Source: Methanosarcinales archaeon (lineage in GTDB: Archaea; Halobacteriota; Syntropharchaeia; Alkanophagales; Methanospirareceae). Taken from it: a DNA stretch of 6,151 bases. Each line of letters begins with the position of its first letter. Within the stretch, counting starts at the first letter, position 1. The position numbers and the translations under genes were made by a program. Shown here piece by piece: positions 1 to 4,443 of the stretch. The stretch lies in contig JAENXH010000087.1 in assembly GCA_016649585.1 (NCBI GenBank), forward strand, positions 1 through 6,151, in the 5' to 3' direction. The notes beneath the pieces were generated by a model. That model worked only from the letters and a program-made list of their open reading frames with translations. It was not told the origin of the DNA and ran no database searches.

Positions 1-201
1 TATACAGGCGGATGAGGTGCAACTAATACCCCGCTGAGACCATGTCCCGCAAACCCGCTTTCGCCAGAGGAGATGAAGCGCATACAAAAGCACTTTAAAG
101 GCTTGAATGCCACTGTTATCTCGGTGTATGATAAGATGAAGCCGGAAGTAAGGGTGATTGATAAAACGGAAGTGATAAAGAGGCGGGGGCTCGGGGGTTA
201 A
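1..201 (+). pseudogene. C-terminal end of a radical SAM-like protein, frameshifted
   Basis: The segment reads as the last ~65 residues of a protein whose start lies outside the window. From position 2 the second frame gives IQADEVQL and then stops at 35-37. The first frame, closed upstream by TGA at 13-15, gives NTPLRPCPANPL from 25 onward and runs to TAA at 199-201. Joining them at about 25 with one added base in the A run gives EVQLNTPLRPCP. From memory this resembles the C-terminal part of archaeal radical SAM proteins (COG0731-like Fe-S oxidoreductases), followed by a helix and a V-S-V-Y-D strand. The radical SAM CxxxCxxC motif would lie upstream, so the family call rests on this tail alone. 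The lesion could be a real mutation or a sequencing or assembly error. The longest intact ATG reading inside it starts at 73 (42 residues) and is probably not a separate gene. Confidence 0.5.
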
Positions 202-224
202 TCTTTATTTGTTTTCATTCTTTA
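202..224 (+). terminator. T-rich tract, possible terminator of the upstream gene
   Basis: Directly after the TAA at 199-201 the plus strand is rich in T, with runs of three and four T over about 22 bases. Archaeal transcription often terminates at such T tracts without a hairpin. Placement right after a stop codon supports the call, but no stem-loop is present, so it remains an inference. Confidence 0.35.
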
Positions 225-256
225 CGTACACCGCCGTTATTTCAAGTCACGTGAAG

Positions 257-268
257 AGTTTTATTGAT
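257..268 (+). promoter_or_regulatory. Candidate TATA box for the presenilin-like gene
   Basis: An AT-rich stretch (GAGTTTTATTGA region) lies about 30 bases upstream of the ATG at 295. An archaeal TATA box sits roughly 25 bases before the transcription start, so this would give a very short leader. That fits the absence of a recognisable Shine-Dalgarno sequence before the ATG. An 8-bp palindrome TCACGTGA lies just upstream at 247-254. Confidence 0.3.
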
Positions 269-294
269 TAAACGCTTAAGATGAATAGAATAGA

Positions 295-1146
295 ATGGAC
301 GACGAAGAGGAAGAACGAGAAGAAAAAAGGGCAAGTATCGCCCTGTTTATCGGCATGGGAAGTTTTATCCTGCTCACGCAGATCATTGCGTTATTGCTCG
401 CAGCGCCATTTGATTTGGCGGGCATGACCGCGTTTGAAAATCCTGATGATCCGCTTAATCCCATAATCTTTTTCATCTTTATCATAGCGTTCACAGCGTT
501 TATCCTTGTCGTGTTTCGGTTTGGAGGGCAAAGGCTTATTTATTTCGTGATGCTCGGAGCGGTCGCGATAACGATGTATTACGTGATGGCCGTTCTCCTT
601 CCTTATGCCTTCATCCCTGAGATTAGCACGCTTGCGCTTGCACTTCTCCTCTTTAAATATCCCGAATGGTACGTCCTCGATGCAACTGGTTTGATAATCG
701 GCGGCGGAGCGGCAGCGATATTCGGGATTTCACTTGGCATACTACCCGTTTTGCTCTTGTTGATAATCTTAGCGGTGTACGATGCCATTGCAGTTTATAA
801 AACGAAGCATATGATTGCCTTAGCAGAATCTGTCATTGACTTGCGATTGCCCATTCTTTTTGTCCTGCCGCGAAATTGGAGTTTTTCTTTAATGAAGGGA
901 GATGAGATGGAAGACGGTTTTTTCATGGGGCTTGGTGATGCGATTATCCCGTCTGTACTGGTGGTGTCTTCATTTGTAACGTATGAACTCGCTACTCCAA
1001 CTTTGGGTGCGCTCGTAGGCACGCTGGCGGGCTATGCGGTGCTGAGCACGATTGCCGGTAGAGGTAAACCGCATGCAGGCCTTCCATTTCTCAATTCCGG
1101 TGCGATATTAGGATTTGCCATAGGATATATGGCTATGGTGGTTTGA
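295..1146 (+). CDS. Presenilin / signal-peptide-peptidase-like intramembrane aspartyl protease
   Basis: This is a 283-residue polytopic membrane protein of the archaeal presenilin homologue family (PF06550/DUF1119 type), which cuts peptide bonds within transmembrane helices. Both catalytic motifs are visible: AVYDAIAVY with Asp163 in helix 6, and GLGDAIIPS with Asp215 at the start of helix 7. The third family element is the GLPFLNSG segment at 262-269, in the place of the eukaryotic PAL motif. I count about nine hydrophobic segments, near residues 14-37, 55-75, 80-104, 109-121, 127-145, 147-167, 212-235, 237-251 and 264-283. The loop between helices 6 and 7 (~168-211) is long, as in characterised archaeal homologues. 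The N-terminus is strongly acidic (MDDEEEEREE) with no cleavable signal peptide. ATG 295 was chosen because the ATG at 281 is in another frame. Nothing is missing, so it should be active; its substrates cannot be inferred from the neighbours. Confidence 0.93.
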   Translation: MDDEEEEREEKRASIALFIGMGSFILLTQIIALLLAAPFDLAGMTAFENPDDPLNPIIFFIFIIAFTAFILVVFRFGGQRLIYFVMLGAVAITMYYVMAVLLPYAFIPEISTLALALLLFKYPEWYVLDATGLIIGGGAAAIFGISLGILPVLLLLIILAVYDAIAVYKTKHMIALAESVIDLRLPILFVLPRNWSFSLMKGDEMEDGFFMGLGDAIIPSVLVVSSFVTYELATPTLGALVGTLAGYAVLSTIAGRGKPHAGLPFLNSGAILGFAIGYMAMVV

Positions 1147-1150
1147 TTTA

Positions 1151-1165
1151 AAGTGACAATCACTT
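1151..1165. terminator. Small hairpin between convergent genes
   Basis: AAGTGA (1151-1156) and TCACTT (1160-1165) form a perfect 6-bp inverted repeat with a 3-base loop. It lies 4 bases after the presenilin-like stop and 9 bases before the DUF357 stop. T-rich sequence follows on the plus strand. The placement in a 28-bp convergent gap suggests a bidirectional terminator or an mRNA 3'-end structure. Confidence 0.4.
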
Positions 1166-1174
1166 CACTTCATT

Positions 1175-1405
1175 TCAACCCTCTTTCATTCCCTTTATTC
1201 CATCTATCAGCCCATGTGCATAGTTTATGCAGCCGAACGCAGTAAAGTAATCGCCTTTTCCAAGATAATACTTCGTATCCTCATAATATCTCGTTGCGTG
1301 TTCTACCACTTTTTCCTCATTGTCAACAAGCGATAGCGAATCAAGCTCAGCCACACTCTCTTCAAAAAGTGCAATGTCCTTTTTTATCCTTTCAGCATCA
1401 CTCAT
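1175..1405 (-). CDS. DUF357 family protein
   Basis: This small 76-residue cytosolic protein matches the archaeal DUF357 family (PF04010), whose function is unknown to me. The N-terminal half (residues ~1-30, rich in Glu, Ile and Leu) and the C-terminal half look like helices of a helical bundle. The family signature is the C-terminal stretch YLGKGDYFTAFGCINYAHGL followed by IDGIKG, which is well preserved. Full length is usual for the family. The ATG at 1403-1405 has no clear Shine-Dalgarno sequence upstream, so the mRNA may be leaderless or nearly so. The gene is convergent with the presenilin-like gene, whose stop is 28 bases away, and divergent from the acetyltransferase gene. Neither neighbour suggests its role. 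Confidence 0.88.
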   Translation of the reverse strand: MSDAERIKKDIALFEESVAELDSLSLVDNEEKVVEHATRYYEDTKYYLGKGDYFTAFGCINYAHGLIDGIKGMKEG

Positions 1406-1437
1406 TTGGGTGGTTAGTTAGAGTTATCTTGTAGTAC

Positions 1438-1459
1438 TTAATAGCCTACGGGCTAATAA
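1438..1459. promoter_or_regulatory. Inverted repeat in the divergent promoter region
   Basis: TAGCC (1442-1446) and GGCTA (1451-1455) pair across a 4-base centre. The arms extend by TTA/TAA after a single A:A mismatch, giving an imperfect 9-bp repeat. It sits in the 90-bp gap between the divergent DUF357 and acetyltransferase genes. AT-rich TATA-like sequences lie on its flanks in both directions (about 1435-1443 on minus, about 1453-1464 on plus). A regulator bound here could control both genes. It may instead be a chance palindrome; no regulator gene is nearby. Confidence 0.35.
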
Positions 1460-1464
1460 AATAG
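1453..1464 (+). promoter_or_regulatory. Candidate TATA box for the acetyltransferase gene
   Basis: CTAATAAAATAG lies about 35 bases upstream of the ATG at 1496. Transcription starting ~25 bases downstream would leave a leader of roughly 10 bases that includes the purine-rich GTGAGAAG. The call rests on base composition and position only. Confidence 0.35.
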
Positions 1465-1495
1465 TTAAAAACAAAACGTATAGTGAGAAGTATTT

Positions 1496-1960
1496 ATGGA
1501 TGAGTTCAGGCTAAGGAAAGCGGTGGAGTCGGATCTGCAAGAGATTATACGGCTATGGAAGCAGAACATAAAAACGATAAATACCGCATCAGATATCGCT
1601 GATTTTTTCTATTCTTCCAGGGACTATTTCTTTGTGGCGGTTTCTACCTTAAAAACGCTGGCGAGCACGGATGAAAAGCTCATTGGTTTTGTCGGCGGTG
1701 CTATAAGAGGGGGGCATGGGCATATATCCGGGATTGCGGTGGATAAAGAGTATAGAAGGCGCGAAGTGGGTGAAGAGCTGATAAAAGCACTGGAGCACAA
1801 GTTTAGTACCGATGCGTTCGAAACAGTCACGCTGGAAGTCAGGAAAAGTAGCAGGAGTGCGATGCGATTTTATGAAAAACAAGGCTACAAACCGTCTTAT
1901 ATCGTAAAAAGCTATTATGCGGATGGCGAGGATGCACTCGTGTATGCGAAGGAGATTTGA
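1496..1960 (+). CDS. GNAT family N-acetyltransferase (RimI-like)
   Basis: This 154-residue protein has the GNAT fold, which transfers acetyl from acetyl-CoA to an amine, often a protein N-terminus in RimI/Ard1-like members. Visible parts are the N-terminal strand and helix LRKAVESDLQEIIRLW, the strand pair KLIGFVGG, motif A at residues 76-95 (HISGIAVDKEYRRREVGEEL), and motif B RSAMRFYEKQGYK at 120-132. The C-terminal end, KSYYADGEDALVYAKEI, is typical of archaeal members. In motif A the expected R-x-x-G-x-G is R87-R-R-E90-V-G92, so the first glycine of the pyrophosphate loop is Glu. A purine-rich GTGAGAAG a few bases upstream supports ATG 1496. The gene is probably monocistronic, divergent from DUF357 and convergent with the ferredoxin gene. 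The substrate is unknown. Confidence 0.88.
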   Translation: MDEFRLRKAVESDLQEIIRLWKQNIKTINTASDIADFFYSSRDYFFVAVSTLKTLASTDEKLIGFVGGAIRGGHGHISGIAVDKEYRRREVGEELIKALEHKFSTDAFETVTLEVRKSSRSAMRFYEKQGYKPSYIVKSYYADGEDALVYAKEI

Positions 1961-1970
1961 GAATCACTAC

Positions 1971-1993
1971 GTAAAGTAAAAGTAAAAGTTAAA
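1971..1993 (-). terminator. T-rich terminator of the ribosomal-tRNA-ferredoxin operon
   Basis: The plus strand carries repeated GTAAA(A) units, so the minus strand reads as several T tracts (TTTAAC, TTTTAC, TTTTAC, TTTAC) beginning about 20 bases after the ferredoxin stop. Tandem T tracts are the usual archaeal intrinsic termination signal. The position fits the end of the long minus-strand operon, which converges here with the acetyltransferase gene. Confidence 0.5.
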
Positions 1994-2013
1994 CCAGCGA
2001 AGCGTTCAATCAA

Positions 2014-2241
2014 TCAACCGATCTTAACGTTTGAGTTGTTGTGCACAGCGCCGTTTTCACTGTCTTTTTTCGGTTCCAGCTCCAATGCACCCACGGGACA
2101 GATATTCACGCAGGCTTTACAGGTATTGCAGTTTCCCTCATCTATCCTTATCCACGTCCCTACCAACTCGATTGCATCTGTGGGGCAGACCGAAACGCAT
2201 GCACCACAGTATCCACATTTATATCTGTCTATGTTTATCAT
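2014..2241 (-). CDS. Two-cluster 2[4Fe-4S] ferredoxin
   Basis: This 75-residue soluble electron carrier has two complete CxxCxxCxxxCP motifs: Cys9, 12, 15, 19 followed by Pro20, and Cys38, 41, 44, 48 followed by Pro49. This is the bacterial-type ferredoxin pattern; the last cysteine of each motif normally serves the other cluster. The fold ends near residue 55. A polar tail of ~18 residues (KKDSENGAVHNNSNVKIG) follows and looks disordered. GGAG at 2249-2252, 7 bases before the ATG, decides the start. The gene begins 17 bases after the AMMECR1 stop, so the two are co-transcribed and probably translationally coupled. Its redox partner is not evident in the window. Confidence 0.93.
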   Translation of the reverse strand: MINIDRYKCGYCGACVSVCPTDAIELVGTWIRIDEGNCNTCKACVNICPVGALELEPKKDSENGAVHNNSNVKIG

Positions 2242-2248
2242 CGTGTCT

Positions 2249-2252
2249 CTCC
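2249..2252 (-). promoter_or_regulatory. Shine-Dalgarno site of the ferredoxin gene
   Basis: On the minus strand GGAG lies 7 bases before the ferredoxin ATG, within the purine-rich GGTAGGAGAGA, immediately downstream of the AMMECR1 stop. This spacing is good and supports the chosen start. Confidence 0.6.
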
Positions 2253-2258
2253 TACCTA

Positions 2259-2816
2259 TTACTCCTTAAATATTTGGCCTTCAAATGTGCTGACCTCAGT
2301 GTCTTCTTCCAGCCATGCATCCTGTGGCAACCCGGCTTTCCAGCAGGTCTGGCATAGAAAATCTTCTGCCGACCAGTTATTCTCGGTAGCCACTTGAGGC
2401 AGCAAAAGCCCTTGATACATCCCTTTTTTTATTATCAAGCCATGCCGGCCTATTTCAATCTCTCCAGGCAACTCCTTTGGCGTTACTTTTAACTCCTGCG
2501 GCATTGAGAGTATCGTGAGTTCAAAGGTTACAGCCTCAAACTCCTCCTTTGTTACCGGTGGAAATCGCGGGTCGCCAACTGCTGCTGATATCGCCGCTTC
2601 TATAATCGCTTCCTTCAACGTGAATATGGGATATGGATAGCCAATACAGCCTCTTAGATTGCCGAATTTATTCAGTGTGACAAAAACACCTCTTTTCTCC
2701 TCAAAGCATGCGGGCAAGTCATCAGGCGCTTTGAGCTTGGCGTCCACACTCAGGTATTTCTCTATTGCGGCTCGTGTAAGTTCTAAACCCCGTTTTCCTT
2801 CCTCTTCTGTTAGCAT
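2259..2816 (-). CDS. AMMECR1 family protein
   Basis: This 185-residue protein belongs to the AMMECR1 domain family (COG2078), conserved from archaea to humans; its biochemical function is not established. The hallmark LRGCIGYPYP is at residues 54-63. Other conserved blocks are the GVFVTL strand (~43-48), AISAAVGDPRFPPVT (75-89) with the conserved DPRFPP, the FELTILS strand (98-104), GRHGLIIKKG (123-132) and the C-terminal NWSAEDFLCQTCWKAGL (147-163). Its length is normal for a single-domain archaeal member. In prokaryotes AMMECR1 can be linked with Memo and a radical SAM protein (the AmmeMemoRadiSam genes); neither is beside it here. It starts 21 bases after the tRNA, with only a weak AGGT as a ribosome site, and is followed by the ferredoxin gene. 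Confidence 0.93.
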   Translation of the reverse strand: MLTEEEGKRGLELTRAAIEKYLSVDAKLKAPDDLPACFEEKRGVFVTLNKFGNLRGCIGYPYPIFTLKEAIIEAAISAAVGDPRFPPVTKEEFEAVTFELTILSMPQELKVTPKELPGEIEIGRHGLIIKKGMYQGLLLPQVATENNWSAEDFLCQTCWKAGLPQDAWLEEDTEVSTFEGQIFKE

Positions 2817-2837
2817 AGACCTATTTGGTTTGTGTCA

Positions 2838-2920
2838 TGCGGGGGGCAGGATTCGAACCCGCGAACCCCTGCGGGAGCAGATCTTGAGTCTGCCACCTTT
2901 GTCCACTCGGTAACCCCCGC
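2838..2920 (-). tRNA. tRNA-Leu (CAA)
   Basis: On the minus strand a complete type II tRNA can be folded. The acceptor stem is GCGGGGG with CCCCCGC and discriminator A. The D stem is ACC/GGU. The anticodon stem GCAGA/UCUGC encloses the 7-base loop CUCAAGA, giving anticodon CAA, which reads UUG. A long variable arm contains CCC-GCA-GGG. The T arm is GCGGG-UUCGAAU-CCUGC, with one G-U pair. The long variable arm, discriminator A and anticodon fix leucine. CCA is not encoded (TGA follows), as is common in archaea, and there is no intron in the anticodon loop. The gene begins 6 bases after the uL14 stop and ends 21 bases before AMMECR1. It is probably cut out of the operon transcript by RNase P and tRNase Z. 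Confidence 0.95.
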
Positions 2921-2926
2921 CTGGTA

Positions 2927-3325
2927 TTACACGATTATCGTTGCGGCAGAAGCTATCTTTGCGAATCTCTCCACTGCTTCCCGCGCAACCGGTCCTCGTA
3001 TCTCCGAGCCCTTTGGCGTACCCTTATCATCCACGATAACCGCAGCATTGTCCTCAAACTTCACGCGTATCCCGGACGGTCTCCTGTATTCCTTACGCTG
3101 CCGCACGATCACTGCCCTCAGGATCTGCTTCTTTAGCTCTGGCCTCCCCTTCTTCACTGTTATTATTACCACATCCCCGACCCCTGCCTTTGGATACCTG
3201 TTCTTTACACCTCGGTATCCTTTCACGGCTATTATCTGTAACACCTTTGCACCGGTATTATCCACGCAGTCTAAACGTGCACCGGTTGGCAATGCCTTTG
3301 TTATCTTTGCTTTTACCCCTTTCAT
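2927..3325 (-). CDS. rpl14: Large subunit ribosomal protein uL14
   Basis: This 132-residue protein of the 50S subunit lies at the subunit interface and contacts 23S rRNA. Recognised by ARLDCVDNTGAKVLQIIAV (16-34), the central GVGDVVIITVKKGRPELKKQ (48-67) and the L14 signature from AVIVRQRKEYRRPSGIRVKF through EDNAAVIV (71-98), then KGTPKGSEIRGPVARE. The archaeal C-terminus FAKIASAATIIV is intact. Its ATG overlaps the uS17 stop by four bases (ATGA). In most archaea uL24 and eS4 follow; here the stop is only 6 bases from the 5' end of tRNA-Leu. Confidence 0.98.
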   Translation of the reverse strand: MKGVKAKITKALPTGARLDCVDNTGAKVLQIIAVKGYRGVKNRYPKAGVGDVVIITVKKGRPELKKQILRAVIVRQRKEYRRPSGIRVKFEDNAAVIVDDKGTPKGSEIRGPVAREAVERFAKIASAATIIV

Positions 3326-3639
3326 CTCTTCTCTATCACCACAAAGCTTTTTGTTTTACTGAGCGGTCTGCATTCTGCTATCTTCACCACATCGCCCACT
3401 TTTGCATTTATACAGGGCGGGTTGTGTGCGTGTATCTTTGACCTCCTCTTCTCATACCGCTCATATTTCGGAATTTTCTTTAGGTAAACCCGCTGAACAA
3501 CAACTGTCTTCGGCGCTTTATCACTTACCACTTCGCCTTCCAAGATCTGCCCTCTTACTGGTAACGTCCCATGAAACGGGCAATCTACATCCTCACATTC
3601 CTTTTCAGGTTTACTGACATTTATCCCTATGTCTCTCAT
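3322..3639 (-). CDS. rps17: Small subunit ribosomal protein uS17
   Basis: This 105-residue 30S protein is a primary 16S rRNA binder with an OB fold. The archaeal N-terminal extension includes CEDVDCPFHGTLPVRG (15-30), matching the usual archaeal CPFHG block. The OB core follows as EGEVVSDKAPKTVVVQRVYL. The S17 signature is GDVVKIAECRPLSKTKSFVV (82-101). The ATG overlaps the Rnp1 stop by four bases, and its own stop overlaps the uL14 start in the same way, which indicates translational coupling. Length and sequence are ordinary. Confidence 0.98.
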   Translation of the reverse strand: MRDIGINVSKPEKECEDVDCPFHGTLPVRGQILEGEVVSDKAPKTVVVQRVYLKKIPKYERYEKRRSKIHAHNPPCINAKVGDVVKIAECRPLSKTKSFVVIEKR

Positions 3640-3905
3640 TTTTTTATCCTATCTTCAGGTCTTGAAATGAGCCTGTCGCCCTTTACTCTTACGCGTACTT
3701 CTCCATTCAACTCAAAAATGAACTGGTTTCCAGCTTTTGCTATACTTTTCTCATTTTTCTGCTCGTTCTCTATAACCAGCATATTCCGCGTCTCATCAAT
3801 TACCGTTCCTCCGAGTCCTCGAAGACTACTATTACTGCTCTCGTCCACGTTGATTTTCAAGCCTATCAGCTCATGCTGTAATAAATTACTTGGTGTTATT
3901 TTCAT
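3636..3905 (-). CDS. rnp1: RNase P protein component 1 (Rnp1, p29/Pop4)
   Basis: This 89-residue protein subunit of archaeal RNase P helps the catalytic RNA remove tRNA 5' leaders. It has an Sm-like barrel. Family blocks seen are HELIG at 11-15, GLGGTVIDETRNMLVIE at 30-46, KAGNQFIFEL at 57-66, and VKGDRLISRPEDRIKK at 74-89. The length is that of a compact archaeal form. It overlaps aIF1 upstream and uS17 downstream by four bases each. Its position between aIF1 and uS17 is the conserved archaeal arrangement. The same operon carries tRNA-Leu, a substrate of this enzyme. Confidence 0.96.
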   Translation of the reverse strand: MKITPSNLLQHELIGLKINVDESSNSSLRGLGGTVIDETRNMLVIENEQKNEKSIAKAGNQFIFELNGEVRVRVKGDRLISRPEDRIKK

Positions 3906-4201
3906 TCTCCGCCCTCTAACGTATAACCCATCTCCCGAAGCGTTTTTTGCACCAACTTTTTTTTATCGCCCTGTAACCGTATGCATCCGTCTTTTACCGT
4001 ACCGCCACACGCGAACTTTGACTTCAACTCCTTCGAAAGCGCTTTCAAATCCACTTCCTTCTCGTTTATCCCTTCTACAAACGTGACAATCTTCCCGAAC
4101 TTCTTCTTCAGCGTATACACCTTCACCAATTGCTGCTCTTTTGCTATCTCCTTGCAAATGCATAAATCAACCGGCAATCCACATTTATCGCAGATTTGCA
4201 T
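3902..4201 (-). CDS. Translation initiation factor aIF1 (SUI1/YciH family)
   Basis: This 99-residue archaeal eIF1 homologue acts on the small ribosomal subunit in start-codon selection. The N-terminus has cysteines Cys4, Cys7, Cys14 and Cys16 (CDKCGLPVDLCIC), which could bind zinc. The SUI1 core follows, with KKFGKIVTFVEGIN (33-46), VDLKALSKELKSKFACGGTV (50-69) and the GCIRLQGD strand (72-79). The CGGTVKDG turn is the SUI1 signature. The start is supported by AGGAGG at 4213-4218, formed by the last two Arg codons of uL29. The stop overlaps the Rnp1 start. The gene sits between uL29 and rnp1, as usual in Euryarchaeota. Confidence 0.95.
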   Translation of the reverse strand: MQICDKCGLPVDLCICKEIAKEQQLVKVYTLKKKFGKIVTFVEGINEKEVDLKALSKELKSKFACGGTVKDGCIRLQGDKKKLVQKTLREMGYTLEGGE

Positions 4202-4209
4202 TTGCCCAC

Positions 4210-4443
4210 TTACCTCCTCGTTCCTCTGCCTGCCATCGCTGCTCCTCGCTGCTCTTCTCTTTGAACCGTTTTGATTCGTGCTATTGTCCTTCTTATCTCT
4301 CCTACTCTTCCGGGATTATCTGGAGATCCACCAGTGGCTATTATCCCACGCTCACGTAATAATTCTTTCGTTAAACTCTCCAATTCCTCGTTTCTCTCCT
4401 TTTCACTCATCCTTCTTATCTCTTCAATTCTAAATAAGCTCAT
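4210..4443 (-). CDS. rpl29: Large subunit ribosomal protein uL29
   Basis: This 77-residue 50S protein forms a helical hairpin near the exit tunnel. The core is recognised by RIEEIRRMSEKERNEELESL and by the archaeal block RGIIATGGSPDNPGRVGEIR followed by RTIARIKTVQREE. A short basic, Gly- and Ala-rich tail (EQRGAAMAGRGTRR) follows the family core and is variable in this family. The ATG overlaps the uS3 stop by four bases. Its final Arg-Arg codons double as the ribosome-binding site of aIF1. Confidence 0.97.
   Translation of the reverse strand: MSLFRIEEIRRMSEKERNEELESLTKELLRERGIIATGGSPDNPGRVGEIRRTIARIKTVQREEQRGAAMAGRGTRR
4213..4218 (-). promoter_or_regulatory. Shine-Dalgarno site of aIF1 inside uL29
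   Basis: AGGAGG on the minus strand is 11 bases before the aIF1 ATG. It is also the two terminal Arg codons of uL29, so ribosomes finishing uL29 cover it. This supports the aIF1 start and suggests coupling. Confidence 0.6.

Noticed and set aside
13..15. In-frame TGA read as selenocysteine in the leftmost gene
   Set aside because: The frame upstream of the TGA covers only four codons in the window, while the adjacent frame gives a family-like sequence; a one-base frameshift at ~25 is simpler.
795..1022. Minus-strand frame inside the presenilin-like gene
   Set aside because: It is fully contained antisense to a gene with both catalytic motifs; no homology is recognisable.
1971..1993. Tandem GTAAAA units considered as a repeat element or CRISPR remnant
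   Set aside because: The units are 5-6 bases and only a few copies, with no spacers; a T-rich terminator on the minus strand explains them better.
2031..2397. Three overlapping plus-strand reading frames opposite ferredoxin and AMMECR1
   Set aside because: They are antisense to two strongly conserved genes, have low-complexity Ser/Cys/Leu-rich translations, and match no family.
2659..3362. Plus-strand open frames crossing the tRNA and uL14
   Set aside because: They run antisense through a tRNA gene and a ribosomal protein gene; the peptides are by-products of those sequences.
3571..4086. Long plus-strand frame (171 residues) opposite Rnp1 and aIF1
   Set aside because: It is antisense to two recognised overlapping genes and its Ser/Leu/Phe-rich translation has no domain-like pattern.
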